In this document: positions 1 to 13,358 of the stretch, in pieces
Numbering within the stretch: position 1 is the stretch's first letter
How the letters are laid out: every line of letters begins with the position of its first letter
From: Rhynochetos jubatus
Lineage: Eukaryota > Chordata > Aves > Eurypygiformes > Rhynochetidae
Length of the DNA: 64,000 bases
Assembly (NCBI GenBank): GCA_027574665.1
Contig: CM050657.1
Coordinates: 18,711,700 to 18,775,699, forward strand
Direction: 5' to 3'
Position numbers and translations under genes: made by a program
The notes under the pieces: model-generated
What the model saw: only the letters and a program-made list of their open reading frames with translations
What the model was told of the DNA's origin: nothing
The model's database searches: none

Positions 1-116
1 CAATAAAATTATCTCAGCTCAATACTTAACTGGACCTAGCTGGCAGATTTTACTCTGATTAGTAATGCTTGTACATTCTTACTGACATTTATATCTCTAC
101 TGTTCTTCATTCACAG

Positions 117-397
117 AAAATAAAATAACAGAGATCTTGGGCTCTCCAGGGGTCACATCACCGTTAGAGAAGGGCTCAGTCATGCAAGTTTTCCCAAACC
201 AGGAGAGGGAATGGATCCCAACCTTTTCAGAAAGCAAGCAAACATCCAAGCATGACAACAAGCTTCAGGCTGAAACAATATCTCAACTGACTGATTTTGC
301 TTTTTCAATGCGAACTTTGATGTGTTATGTACCTTGGCAGCATCTTTTGAAAGTGGCTACGGAAGCATATGAAGCATTTGTGCTGTTTACCAATTAA
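117..397 (+). other. Candidate 3'-terminal coding exon, unrecognised protein
   Basis: A pyrimidine-rich stretch ends in CAG at 114-116, a good splice acceptor. From there one frame stays open to a TAA at 395-397, giving about 92 codons if entered with two bases completing a codon. An AATAAA follows at 464-469, then a T-rich and GT-rich stretch at 471-500, the usual order for a vertebrate cleavage and polyadenylation site. The translated C-terminus ends in AYEAFVLFTN. It contains no domain, signal peptide or membrane segment that I recognise. The frame has no obvious own start near the acceptor, so it would depend on exons to the left of the window. It could equally be a lncRNA exon or chance, because AATAAA and acceptors are common in AT-rich DNA. 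Confidence 0.3.
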
Positions 398-409
398 AAT
401 TTGGCAAAT

Positions 410-429
410 AACACCTGTTTGCAGGTGTT
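410..429. repeat. Perfect 8-bp inverted repeat carrying two E-boxes
   Basis: AACACCTG and CAGGTGTT are exact reverse complements separated by four bases. Each arm contains a CACCTG/CAGGTG E-box, the core bound by ZEB and SNAI-type repressors and some bHLH factors. In a transcript from the candidate terminal exon it would lie in the 3' UTR and fold into a short hairpin. An inverted repeat this short can arise by chance. Confidence 0.5.
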
Positions 430-463
430 TTGGATTAAAAATACATTATTAGAAGATGCCTCC

Positions 464-469
464 AATAAA
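464..469 (+). promoter_or_regulatory. Possible polyadenylation signal AATAAA
   Basis: The canonical hexamer lies 67 nt after the stop of the candidate terminal exon. A T-rich run and a GGTGGGGTT stretch at 489-497 follow, as expected for the downstream element. It supports the terminal-exon reading but is weak on its own. Confidence 0.25.
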
Positions 470-3400
470 ACTTTTCTTTTTTGTTAGATGGTGGGGTTCA
501 AATCCATGAGAGATTAAAGCTGAAATTATGGTAGTTCTGCTTATAATGCTACAAAAAATAGCTGCACTTGTAATATAATCAAATAGATTTGCAGTTAAAG
601 AGCTCCAAACAACTAAACACCAAAAGAAAAAAGGGTAGTTTTTCAGCACCTGCTCTTCCACCCCCAGTTGCCACGTTCATCAATCCTGTGCAGCCGTGAA
701 TGCCTGCAAGCATACTTCAACACAACTGACACCTGCACACACACACATCGGCAACGCTATTAGAGTCTGAAAAGAGCATTTATGAAAGCTCAAGGGGATA
801 GACTTTAAAACCCGCATGCACTTTGCTATTGTGGTTGTTAACCTGCACAAGTGTAGCTGCAAAAACATCTGTTCGCACGAGCGGAGGAGCACATTTTAGA
901 AGGAAACATGGTGGAAAATTTGGTTTCCAGCACACAGCGACAGAATACAAAACTGTTGAAGCAGGTGTGAAGGTCAGCACTAGTCAGAGGAACAAACTGG
1001 TGTCACTCTTTAATGCACTAAATTTTCATCAGTGGAGACCAGGGTTCAATATTTGAAATGTATCTGTTAGACTGTAGCCAGCTGGTAGAGAAGTTAGTCT
1101 GCAGTCCGAAGGGCTGAACACTCCTCAGTGCTTGGCAGCTTTTTCTGGCAAGTCCTTGTCAATGAAATATGCCACTTTAGCTTGGAAATAGGTGTGCTTG
1201 CCTTCATTTCCCACCAAAGCTGAAGCAAATTGGATCAGGTTCCTATGAAGAGTATTTGGACCGTATACTTGACACTGTCAAAATACTCAAGTTTCTCATT
1301 TGCAATAATGAATAAGACATTTGGAGATCTGAAGTGGAAAGCGTTTTCAAACAACTTAGGAGGACTTCTATATTTAGCCTGTGTAAGTACAGAATAAAAT
1401 AAAATCTAGAGGCAAGAGTGTTCCATTGAAGTGGCACACAGGAAGGGAGATAGCTGAGCTCAAGAAAGACCTTGGCTTCCGCGGCTCAAACGGTACTGCC
1501 AGCCCCGTCGAGGGCTCCAATTTACTGCCTATCTGCTAATTAGATTCAAGATGGTGTCTGTTCACAGGGCTGCACTTCCACTTTGTGGAAAAACCTGAGG
1601 CAACCGAGAATTCGGCATTTAGTCCTCAGACCTGATTCAGCGAGGAGTTTGAGCACCCAAGTACTTAGATTTAAGTGCTTTGCCCAATCAGGGGCTAAAT
1701 GTTGAAAGTGATTAAAACCCCCTTGTAGTCTGAAGGAGAAGTCATTACAGAGCTCTTGCATAAATTTAGATTAAATACATCTCAAAAAAAACTTAAGAGC
1801 TTCGGAGCCAATTTGTAAAAAAGCAAGTGGCAGTACAATTAGTGAATCATGTAAGTCTAAACACTGCTATTTTTGTTTTTATAAGCATAATGAAATAAAC
1901 TTTAGATCTAACCCCAGGCTAATTGTATTTTGAGACGGGTTAGATGGCAGAAGCAAAGCAAAATGCTTCATGTTTAGCATCTCAAGGCTCTCCTCGAAGG
2001 AAAAGAGAGTTGCTGCAGCTGAGAACTATGAGGGACATGCATTGCTATTGTTTTCCCCTTTGCACTCTCAGCACAGGCTACTTCCTTTGCCACAAATAAC
2101 TCAAAGGTTATGAAGTGCACTCAAACAAAGCCATGATACATGAGGCATGCTTGCACATCTTATTATTGGAAGTAAAAAACTTAAAAGTTCCTAGAAGGTA
2201 AATCTGTATCACAAGATCAAGCATAATAATATGAATAATTTTTAACACACTCTTCCTGCTGGCCTTTTCCCAGCTAACACATTTAAATCTGTCCTTAATG
2301 AACCCCAGCAGACTAGGAAATGATGTCCGGAGGCAGGTAATCCAAAAGGATTTTGCAGGAGCCATCTGCAATAAATCTGTTTGAAGTTTAGTTAATCTGC
2401 ATTTTAATAGTTCACCAGCCAGGAAATTCAAGATTTGGAAAGTTGGAGGTTGGTAATACACTAAGCTCTCTCCAATATAAGTCTGTAAACATGAACAACT
2501 CAGAGCTCTCATTCACTATAAATAAGCTTTCTATAGATTCCAGCTGAGGAGATGTTGCAGAACTTGGATAGCTCTGCATCCACAAAGCCTGATTCAGGCA
2601 ACTGAATTATTCCCAAGGTAAAAGTACCATTTTGGGCCTGCTGCCTTCATCTGCGTGACCATCAGCTCCCATTTACTAGCCCTCTCTGTTAATCTATAGC
2701 AGCAATTGGTTGAACTTGGCTGGCTCTATCAGAGAATCATTTGCCGTTCAAGGTGGAGAGGCACTTTCTGTGTCTGCCTGGCAGCAAGCCATCAGCCAGG
2801 AAGCTGGGTAGCTCCCAAAAGGCATTGTCCCTGGAGGTTATGGACTAATCCAGTTTCTGGACAGTTTAACTACCAGCCTTTAAAGAAATAATAATAATTA
2901 AAAAGAAAAAAAAGCAACTATTTTGTGGTTGAAGTAGGCTAGAATTTGCTAGTTTTCTTATGTGAAGCATCTGAAGAGTCCAAGTTTGACAAAGGCTGCC
3001 CTCATAATGACACTGCACGTCTGTAAAGCACAAAGTACATCTGTGGTAATCATGTAAATGGGTGGTGATGCCAAAATGTGAACAAACCAAGGTTTTGGTG
3101 TGAGAGTACTTCCATTTATCTCCTTATTTTTATGGCTTGGTAAGCCTTCACAGAAGGACTGCTAAAATCTCTTCTAAAGAGTCCAGTGCAGTGTTTGGAC
3201 CCAATTAGATGAAGGTCAAAAATGTTACCAGAGGTATTTTCAAGCTGTGTTATATAGCTCTGTTTTAATTAGTGATTTCTCCCCTCTGTTATATCCTGGT
3301 TGCTCCTGCTTGGACTTCAGTCTCAGGTGAACATGTGCCTGGTTTTGCAACGGACACAAAAACACGGACCGTATTTTTTGGGCAGACTAAATACAGCCTT

Positions 3401-3519
3401 TGTGCAATTAAGCAATAATCCCCTGGGTTAAAGGCAGCTATGGCTTTTACAGCAACTCAAGAGCTGGTCACATACCTGGACCACACAAGGAGGCTCAACA
3501 GCACAATAAACACCTCCCT
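470..3519. other. Gene-free unique sequence
   Basis: No gene is supported here. The longest open frame is 134 codons on the minus strand at 2108-2512, which is within chance expectation for this base composition and resembles no known protein. The part from about 2250 to 2530 is rather balanced in composition, free of simple repeats, and rich in TTAATC/TAATAG-type homeodomain words. It could be a conserved non-coding element, but only a cross-species alignment would show this. Confidence 0.5.
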
Positions 3520-3531
3520 CCCCCCCCCCCC
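3520..3531. repeat. Homopolymer C12 tract
   Basis: Twelve consecutive C follow a CCTCCCT lead-in. It is the longest C or G run noticed in the window and a likely site of length variation and sequencing error. Confidence 0.9.
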
Positions 3532-4485
3532 AGCGTTAAAAAAGGGCATAACTACCAATCTCCTTACTGCAGTGCAAGAAATATGACCCCAAAGAGGAGG
3601 CCAATAAGTATTTCTGAGCTTGAATCTTGTTTTTATCAATAGACAAACCAGGGCTAAGTTCCTACCTAGTAACAAGCTGTCTGCCTACCTAGACATGGAC
3701 TGATTGTGGATTTTCCTCTTGTATATTGTTTCAGCAAGAATATGACTCTGAGAAATAAGAGCTATTCAAGAGCACTGCTTGAGGATGTTAGGATACAACG
3801 CGTCTCTCCAGCAGTAGGTGGCAAGCCTCTCTTGGTTTGTCAGCTGCATCCTTTCCTCTTAGCTTCAGACACATCATAGCTCCAAGCCTCATTTTTCCCA
3901 CATAAGAGATGAGGATTACAATTCTCTCTTCTGAGGATTATTTTGATGTCTACTGCTATAAAATGATATACATATCATTTATTAATAATATGTGTTTGTA
4001 AAATATCTTTGAGATTGTTGTAACACATGTTGAGGTCCTTTGAAAAGAAAAAAACCCAACCTTAAAACCCCAGAGGTTCTAGAATGACAGTAACACGGGA
4101 TAATACAGACAACTCAATCAGACATTGCCTTTAAGAGACATTTTGGGTTATAATAAATAAAATCTTATTAGCATGGTTGTCCTAGGGCCTTCTGTACATC
4201 TACACCTGACAGCTTCACAGCCAGCCATTAGCAGACAGATGATGAATGACTCATTACCTCCAAAACGGTTATTTCTGAGGCTAGATTTTAATTTTTCAGT
4301 ATTGTATTAACCCAAAGATAAATACTGCTTCAGTCTCATCAATGCACGATCTCTGCCTGCTCATCAGCTGCACTTGTAACATTTCTCGTTTGCTCACCAA
4401 AGCAGCACAGTGAGCATGACAGCAGAGAGATGACATTTTGAAAAGAGTATCACTATATAGCATCTGTTGTGAACTGTCTGGTTTT

Positions 4486-4511
4486 TAACCTGCCTTGTAA
4501 ATGGCAGGTTA
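4486..4511. repeat. 9-bp inverted repeat with 8-nt spacer
   Basis: TAACCTGCC and GGCAGGTTA are exact reverse complements around TTGTAAAT. The hairpin is short and lies in unique sequence. No microRNA or known RNA family is recognised. Confidence 0.5.
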
Positions 4512-7500
4512 TTTTTCACATATCAAATATTTTCATGTCACATTTTCACAATATCAGAAACCTCCTCCTCTGTCAATTACTGCATAATTAAAAGGATGGA
4601 CTAAATAAAATTAAATTTTTCCCTGGTTTTAGACACTGACTAGGCAGGTACATCTTTTTCATCATGAGAATAGAGGTTGGAAAAACACAGACTTACAGCC
4701 TGAGCTATAGGATTTCCTTCTTCGTGCCCAGAGAGATAATATTCATTTCTTACGAAAAAGAATGACAGTCTCATTTAAATTCCTTCTGGAGGTGTTCCAC
4801 ATGTGGAAAGGAAGTTATTGTTGCTAAAGACAAAATCGAAGGGCCATATTTTGGCTACTGTCTACCAGCCAATGAAATACTGTTGACTCAGATTTGGGCT
4901 TCACTTCCACAGTTGTGTAAAGTAAAAAAACCCAAAACCCCAACCAAACAATAAACCCAGATCCTGTCTTATTTTTGATTGTGACCTTACAATAAAGAAC
5001 CTGATATATCCTAAACGGATGGGTCCATCATTGTGCCAGCTACCTCATGCCCTCCTTTTGGCAACTTGAGATGTGCGAGCAGCAGAGCTGCCATCACTCC
5101 ATGGCTCCTGCTATCCCAGTGGTCCATGGGAAGGGGCTGGTTGGCACCACAGCTTCCTGATGGAACACGTTGGGAACAGGGTTCCAGCTGCATATATATT
5201 TGTTACTTGTTAAAACACGTCCGGTATTTACAAATGTTTATCACAGCTGCAGTTGAATTGGTGAAGGTAATTTACAGTGGTCAGAATAAGTATTTCAAAT
5301 ATCACTATGGAATCATTATCTTCTGAATTTTATAAAAAGTGACCACAATAACATATTATTTAATTAACCACCATCTACATCATGCTCTGAAACCATGATT
5401 TTTTTTTTCTTTCTTTTCTTCAAAAACTAGCTTCAATTTTAAGCTTATCTTGACCTTACAATAGTTTTATGCTTATCACATCCAGGTTTTGGGGTTTTTT
5501 TAATATAAAACAATCTTTTTAATACAAAGACAATGTAGTGTTTCATTAAAGAAATGTAAATAGACTCTGTAGACAATTTTGTTCATCTGAGTTGGTTCAG
5601 ACCTTGCTGTAATCTAAATAACCCGATTTAGCTGTGAAAGATGGAAATGAGGGTGCTGAATATAAAAGAGAAAGCATTATAAGAAGGTTTTATTCTAATT
5701 CTGATTCAACAGCCACTGTGTAGCTCTTGGTATTTTTGGAAAAGCCGTAGATGGCTAATCTTAGACTTGATGAATGGAGGTTACAGTGCTTTTAGGAGGA
5801 AAATAACAGGAGAACAGACTATTGAATCAAGTGAGCAGGCATATCCTCATGAATAAGCCTGACAAGAGCCACATCTGGATCAAGCATATAGGAAAACTAC
5901 TTCTCAGTACCTAGACACCTATCTGTCTGGTTCATTTATTTTCGGGTCAAAACCCCAATTAAAAGTAAAAAGTGTACAAATTTCACATCAAAAACAATGG
6001 ACTGTTTTAGAATATACCTATTTCTTTTCAATATACAATGATGGCACCCATAACAGCAAAGCAAGAGTACTCCACCAGTGCTTTCCTCTGACCTGAGAGG
6101 AACAATATGTAGAAATATGTACAGATTCACAAAACCTGCTGCTGACATTTTCTGTGAGTCAGAGAAGGAAGTGCATCTTTGCCTCGCAAGGTATTTAAAG
6201 GCCATATACAACGTCCTTCAAACTCTTCACATAAAAGAGATTAATATTCAAGCAACCCTTACAGCAGCGATGAGACACAAGGTACTCTCAAGTGTTTTGA
6301 AATCTGCCTTGTAAAAGCCTCTTTTAACTAAAACAGTAAAAATTCAGTCTCTCAGAATGAGAGATTATATGCACAGATAATGCACACCAGTGTAAAACAG
6401 ACCCACATGTGAGGAGAAATTTCTAGTTTGAGACGCAAAACACCACGCAAGAAACTGAGAATTACACACCTTATGTGTAATGAGTAACGTAAAATTGTGA
6501 AGCTGGCACCTTATCCAACTTGCCCATAGGTAGAAAAACCAGATCTGCATGTATCTATACAGTAACTGAATTTTAAACTGAATGCAAGACATACCATAAG
6601 TTAAGTCATATAAACATGTACCTGCTTTTTTCACCTTCTTAAAAGGTTAAGAGATTTCAAGAGCAAATTTGGTAGTATTTAAACATGTTAAAAGTGAAGG
6701 TTTATGTCATTCGGTAATTTAATTGCAAAACTGAGTTACAATATCACAGTTGGTGGTGTTACACCTTTTCACCCTGACTCTGTCCCAAGTGTTGTTATGT
6801 TCCCATTTATTGAACCCCCTGGATACTGATGTCATGGTTGCAAATTGGCTTCCCTCCCAACCTAATAACTTGGAGACTCTCTCTAAAACAAATGTAATAT
6901 TAAAATGCAGACAAGTGACCTAAAAATGGCCCTTGAGGGCAGGCCTGCAATTTCCTGAATCACACTTTCCTTATTCCCTCATTTGTTAAGTTTCACAACA
7001 TCAATTTTTATGCTGTTGCTGTTTTATTCTGTCCAAATGATCGCTGAATACTAATGAACTGTCTCTCTTTGACAAATGAGTTATTGTTTGATATATTACA
7101 TTAGGGACATAGAGACTAAACTCCTTACAGATACCAGACATTTATAGAAAATACATTTACATAATAGTATACTATTAGCTTAATGAGGTCCCATATCTGG
7201 AAATAAATAGGAGTTTCAATAAACACAAATTTTGGCAGTTATACTGTAGTAATATTTTATAAGATAAATATAGGAAAACCACAGAAAACTACTTTCTTTC
7301 CAAATACTCTTTCATTTTGATGTTTTATCCTACACTAGTCAGCTCTGCAAATGCGGTGGACGTTACAAGTACGGTAATATCAGTATGCTTCATCATGGTT
7401 CAGCACTACAGTCATCACAGTTTTGCTTTATAATGTAAATACTATTAGGGGCTGAGACCCAAGGTATTCAAATTATGGACCAGTGGCATATTGCATCTGT

Positions 7501-9500
7501 ACACTTCTAGCCACCTTCTGTAGGAAAACAGAGTGAAGGTACAAAAAATCTGGAGTGGCCCAGGCTCATTTATATAATTCTATATAATATAGGAGTCTTC
7601 TTGAGTTGTGACTACATTTTCTTTTGACATATAAAGTGCTTTCTATTTTTCCACAGCCAGAACTTTTTTTCAGTTGTAACTTGCAGAACATTTCACATTC
7701 TCTTCAATTAAAGCATTTTAACTACCAATCCCTTCTGTAATCAGAGTCTTTTTCCTAGTTTATTCTGACCACACGCATAAGAAAGCAACACACTGAAATA
7801 CTGCGGTCCATATTGGCTTCCTTATTTCATGGCAGGATGTTGCAGCTCTAGTAGCTGTGCACACAGATCTGAGCTATCAGAGACGGCTCTAACAGAGCTT
7901 GAAACAGAGCTTCCTCTTCAACCTCAGTAGAAGACTGAAATCTTAAAAATGCACTAGGCTGTCTTGTCTTTGATTTTTAAGGCTTTTTACTATTGCATTG
8001 AGGCATCAATATTTTCTTTTTGGTCAGTATTGCTTGTTGCAGGTGGTTTGGTTCTCCCTTCATAAGCTACTGGTGAACAAAAACTATCTTTGCTTAGATT
8101 TACTTTACTAATATTGGCTGCATTTCTATTTGAAACGCTCAGGTAAATATATTTATTTCTATTCTGGGGTCTACGGAGAACAATGCACCATCTGAAAGCA
8201 CGAGTGGAGCTCTCCGTGTGCACCAGTATATACATTTCCCTGGTTCAGATCATAGTCTATAATGCGACAAAGGGGAAGGATCTTGTATTGTTCAAATCTT
8301 TCAGATTAAAAAGAAGGGGAATGAGGTAGCTGTGCTGCTCTACTGTATACTCATATTTGTAGTCATCAGGATTTGTTTACAAGAATAATTTTTCAGAATT
8401 TATAATCAGTGGCTAGACATACAATGTGAAAACTAGCTTCTCTAGAAAGTAATTTATACGGTTTAATGACATCTCTTTATTCCTTTTGTATTTTACGCAT
8501 GGACTTTAAGCTGGGGGAACAGTTCGATTCAGTAGTGCAAATCTTTTTCTTCTTTTGACACTTCTCTCTAACAAAGTGCTGAACTTGAGATATTTTTCTT
8601 TATGTTTCTTCCACACAGTTAAGTCAAGCAATACTAGAGATTTTGAATTAACCAATCAGTAGTGTTACAGTGCTCACTGGGCCCTAAATATTTGGACTAC
8701 AAATTTTACAAAGCAGTAAAGATCAGGATGGCTCAAGAAATACTCTGAACATTAGCACAGGCAGTGACATTTCTAAAAACATGGTATTGCTGTCCTGCAA
8801 GTTCTGAGCCGATTCAGCAGTCAATGGATGCATTTAAATGTGGATAAGATTATAATTCATAATAAATTTATAAAGAAATCTCCCAAAGAACCAATTAAAA
8901 CCAACACCTAATAGAGATGGTCCTTCACTTATAAGCAAAAGAAGTTGCTTTGGACAGCCTATTTACTTTGAAGTGATCCCCGTCTTTTATATTAGTTTTA
9001 TTTAATTTCTTACAATTAAGTATTGTCCCCCGACAGAGTTCACTAACAGCAATTCACAGAGAGATTGTCTACCATCTTTTACATGCAAGCAGATGTGTCT
9101 GATTGAATGGGTGAACCCACACTTGTGGAAATAAAGAGGAAAAAAATGCATCCACAAATATACATTCAAAATGCAGCACCTCAGCAACTAAACAAGAACT
9201 CTCTAAACCTATATTTTCGCTCCTTCCCAATTCTCTTGTCAATGTTGTACTGATCCCAAGCTCTCATTTATCAAGTCTCTCACTGGTCAGCATTTCTTCT
9301 CCTTTTGCTGTTTCATCTTTGCCACTGCTCTTCACCAAAATACTAAATGCTCTTCTCCTCATTCAATGACTTTATCAAATGTCATTAAGAAATATTCACC
9401 TGGAGAGCCCATTTGTGAAAGTAATACATACTTTATGCCCAAACCACTATGAAACCTCATTTCCTGGCAAATAAAGCAGGCTTTTGCACTGGTTTCTAAT

Positions 9501-9540
9501 AAACAAACAAACAAACAACAACAAAAAACCCCAAAACCCC
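9501..9540. repeat. AAAC microsatellite running into A/C tracts
   Basis: Four AAAC units at 9501-9516 run into AAC units and then two A-run/CCCC blocks at 9523-9540. The latter look like TTTTGGGG on the other strand, which is not the vertebrate telomere repeat. This is a simple sequence of low complexity. Confidence 0.8.
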
Positions 9541-10348
9541 AGAACATGGTCTTTCTAAAAAAACCTCCTGCCGTATAGAATGATGAAGATACTGGCAAAG
9601 GACTGTAAAGTTCACAGCTACATCTTTGACTCCCCTAGTGACTACAGTACTAACAATAAAACACTACACAATGTATTTTCAACACATTCACCACTTTCTG
9701 AATTTGTAAGTGAGGCCAAGTGCAAATAGTGCTACAAAGCATGCAGCATGTCTGGGTTGTTATAACAAGAATAATCACAATTACTGTGAGCATTCAAGAT
9801 GTCGCTACCAGCAAGGAAACATTATCTCATTCATTTCTATTCTTATTTTGACCACACAATATGCAGTACGTATAAGTATATATAATATATAAGTATATTG
9901 TATACAATAAGTATCCTCTAACAATTGTATTTTATGAACAACATTTATTAAAGGCATCACTGCTTTCTCATTTATTCTGTAAAGGTTATTAAGTTAATGC
10001 GACTGTCACTTTTAAATTTTGAGTAAATAAGCCCAAGGAGTACTATAACTAAAATCAAACAGAAATTAGAGGTTGATATACTATGTATGAATTAATGCTG
10101 GATGAGTGAGTCATTTATTGAGTGCAATTAAGAGGCTAGTGGGTTGTTGGAGATTTTCAAGTTCCTCCTAAAGCCTTAACTAAAATAAACTACTAAAACT
10201 CAAAAAAAATTCCTTTCAAGAAAAGACCACATCACGAAGCCAATACACATAATTCTGGACTTGCAGATATTATTTACCACTACTACCAAAAAGATGTTGG
10301 ATATCAATCTATAAAAACCTGCTACATCGCCCAGAGATTAGACCACCA

Positions 10349-10633
10349 TGGGGGTTTAATCCAACTGGCAACTAAGCAGCACACAACCGCCCGCTCATTT
10401 CCCCCGTGGCAGGGTGGGGGGAGAGCATCGCAAGAGTTAAAGGGGGTTGATATAAAGACAGTTTAACTGGTAAAGCAAAAGCCGCTCATGCAAGCAACGC
10501 AGAACAAGGAATTAATTCCCTAGTTCCCATGGGCAGGCAGGTGTTCAGCCATCTCCAGGAAAGCAGGGCTCCATGACGCGTTACGGTTACTTGGGAAGAC
10601 GAACACCATCACTCTGAATGTCCCCCACTCCCT
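10349..10633 (-). mobile_element. Avian endogenous retrovirus LTR, 3' part only
   Basis: Read on the minus strand, this matches my memory of a common bird LTR. It has a segment reading CCTGCCTGCCCATGGGAA, the CTTTATATCAACCC-type stretch, and a degenerate end near 10349 where intact copies close with a TAAACCACGACA-like terminus. The usual ATTAAA polyadenylation signal of this LTR is GTTAAA here (10462-10467), a decayed base. The promoter half with its TATA box, expected above 10633 on this strand, is missing or too diverged to see. No internal retroviral gene adjoins it, so it is a truncated solo LTR. Family identity is from memory, not a database search. Confidence 0.8.
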
Positions 10634-10963
10634 CTGACTCAAGTCCACACTGGAAGTTCCAGCCTGTCCAGTACAGCAGCCCAGAAACAGCACCAATGTC
10701 CTGGCCATCTGCCAGCCCAGGCACATCGCCACTGCCAGGCCACCGCATGCTCTGTATAGAGATGGAACCTTCCTTTCTATCTGCTTTCTTTTGCAACAAA
10801 AAATATCTTCTTCCATTTATCTCCACTTTTAATGCAGTTATTTAGAGAACTATTCAAAAAATAAACCAGAGAAATGTGTATTTATATCTCGCTTCAGCTT
10901 TTGTTTTGGAAGTATTTGGAATAATTTTTCCACATATTTCAGGAAAAATATATTAAAGATAAC

Positions 10964-10985
10964 ATAATAATAATAATTATTATTA
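10964..10985. repeat. AAT/ATT trinucleotide palindrome
   Basis: AAT units run directly into ATT units, giving an 18-bp perfect palindrome at 10968-10985. It is low-complexity sequence able to form a cruciform or hairpin. Confidence 0.75.
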
Positions 10986-11788
10986 AAACCTCATTGAATT
11001 AAAAAACTTTAAATGCCAGATCCAAATGAAATCTATTTATTTTCACAAAAGAAAAATACCATTCCACCGGAAAAATCAAACCCACCTAAACCGATGTTGT
11101 ACATCATGAAAAGCATTGTGTTTAAACTGCTGATCCTGGTCAAAATACTAAAAGGACACACTGTGTTAAGTGATGGCAACTACACGTGAATTTGTTTAGT
11201 AAAAGCATTTTCTGAAGAGTCACTTAGTGATTTATTGTGATAAAGAGAACATTCCATGAACCCCCATGTACTGGTGTTTTGGTAATCAATAATGGAATCA
11301 GGTTTCAAAGCACGTGCTTTGGATGAAGCTTTAGCAGGAAACTAAAAGCTATAAAATTAACAGCTGTGGATAGTCACTCAAGAGATGCCAACTGAGGAAC
11401 TCATGTTTACTTCAGACGTTTTTCCACAAGCTGTAGGAGTTATGAAACCTTTGCTCTCTAGTAATGGGGCCAAATTGCCATGGTGATTTTCCCTTCAGTT
11501 ACAGCTTAATGCCCTATCTTCCTCTTCTATCAGGTTTCTTGCTCTCATGGAGCATGTAGGTACCTAACATGTTTTTGGATGTCTAACTTTCAGTCATATT
11601 TGGCCAACAGATTAACAACCAACTAGCATGGACGCCAGACAGGGGGCAGTGCAATAAAACCAGGAGACTACATAATCACTGAAGCCTTGTTTAGCAACCC
11701 AGACTAAAAGTTTCCTTTGATGCAATTTTCAACTCAAGCTTGAAAAGAAAAATAATCTAATACTGCAGTCGTAAATGTAAAATATACA

Positions 11789-11806
11789 TATATATATATA
11801 TATATT
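11789..11806. repeat. TA dinucleotide microsatellite
   Basis: About nine alternating AT/TA units lie within a longer AT-only stretch. It is likely polymorphic in length. Confidence 0.9.
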
Positions 11807-11984
11807 TACTATTTTATTTGTAAGTCTTGGCTGAAAAAATAAAATACCCTAGCAGCACTAAATAAATAAAAAACAACATAATCACCTAGGCAAAATAGAA
11901 TACCTTTCAACAAATTGGGCTGGAACTTGAATTATTGTTTCTTAGATTACAATAAATGACATCACCATCAGCATTAATAATGAT

Positions 11985-12210
11985 TTCAATGATACACAGA
12001 GAACTCACCATGAATATTTTCCACCATATCTCTACCATTTCAATAATCTCATTTTAATAACATGCATGATAGAAGGCTGCTTAAAGCACATTGTTTCTCA
12101 TCTGACACTGTTATGATGATGGATTACGTCAAGTAAGCAATGAGGCTGCAGTGATAGATTATTACAGTATGTTGCAAGAGTGCCCCTTTGTAACAGATTA
12201 TTATTTGATG
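11985..12210. promoter_or_regulatory. Possible conserved non-coding element
   Basis: This 225-bp stretch has no simple repeat or transposon. It is dense with developmental transcription-factor words: ATTACGTCA (ATF/CREB-like) at 12123-12131, TGATAGATTATT with a GATA core near 12150, and several TAAT homeodomain cores. That texture is typical of vertebrate enhancers. The call rests on composition and motifs only and has no alignment behind it. Confidence 0.25.
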
Positions 12211-13345
12211 CATCACAAGAATACTTCTGAAGCATGGAGTCTGGGACACGGACCTGTTTGGTAAGGTTTGAACATTGTGAAAGTCCGTATTTCGCTAAGA
12301 AATAATTTGAGGCACAGGTCTGGAAAACAGGCTATTATGAGCCAACCTTTTGTGTTACCAGGGTCCAGTGAGTGCAGGATAAAGCTCTCCATTCCCAAGG
12401 ACATCCCATTTAAGTAGCCTGTATCTCAGAGAAGCAGACCAGAAAATCATTACGTTACGGGCCAGGGCCCAAACGTCTTCAAAGAGTAGAAAGGAAGGTG
12501 TTTAAGAATCAGCTGTAATGAGGAACATGAGAAGAAAAAAGACGATGCAAACAGGGAACTGACATTGTGGTGGGTGGATTAATGGGAATGAGACATAAGA
12601 GAGTTGACAGGGGAGGATATTATCATCAAGATGTTTCTATAGTCTTCATTACTTTGGGTACTGAAAAATACACCTGGAACTGATATGACCAGGCACAACC
12701 ATTCCAAAGAGAAAACAAGTGAAGAAACGTGTTCTGTAGAGATATTGAAAACATGGACGAACATTCAGACGTTCATGAACACATGAGAAAAAGGAATGGG
12801 TATGGTTTTTGCAGCTAGAGACTCATTTCACACAATGGAAAAGCAGCACAATCAGATGAGCTCCAGAAAAGCAAAAGGTCCCACCCTTGCATCAAATGTC
12901 TTCAGCAATGCCGTGGTGAGGCACAAGGGATTGCTATGGCACAAAACATGCTGTGCATGGACTATTTTCTGACTCACTTTCCCGAGTTTGTGAAAATCTC
13001 CTATTAGTCTCAGTAGTCTGTATCAAACACATGGCAGCAGGAATGTTTAGCAGGAACACATCAAACATAATTCAGGCCTTACTGTCAAGTTTTGATTTCA
13101 GTTTTATCAAGAAATCGAGGGGAAGAGACATACAGCCACTTTTTCTTCCTTATGAACATACTGAACCCACCTCAAAGAGCTTTAGCTGGTTCTCACTTCT
13201 GCATCATAAGCAGATTGCAGAGCTCATTGAAAACTTCTATATCTGATTTTAAAAATGGTGCAGGTCTTTATAAACACTGGCCCTCGTTTTACACAGACTA
13301 ATAGGTCATTTGTCTCCTGCTGCTACCTTTTTTTATTAAAAACAA

Positions 13346-13358
13346 ACACACACACACA
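13346..13358. repeat. Short CA microsatellite
   Basis: Six to seven AC units follow an AAC/AAAC lead-in. It is a simple repeat. Confidence 0.8.

Larger units (their letters stand above)
3532..10348. other. Gene-free unique sequence
   Basis: No recognisable gene, RNA or transposon is visible. Open frames stay below 100 codons and overlap each other on opposite strands, as expected of non-coding DNA. Short AT-rich runs and A/C tracts such as those near 4050, 4925 and 9524 are scattered through it. One local inverted repeat at 4486-4511 and an AAAC microsatellite at 9501 are listed separately. Confidence 0.5.

Noticed and set aside
2108-2512. 134-codon open frame on the minus strand
   Set aside because: Length is at the chance maximum for this composition, there is no recognisable domain, and the sequence looks non-coding.
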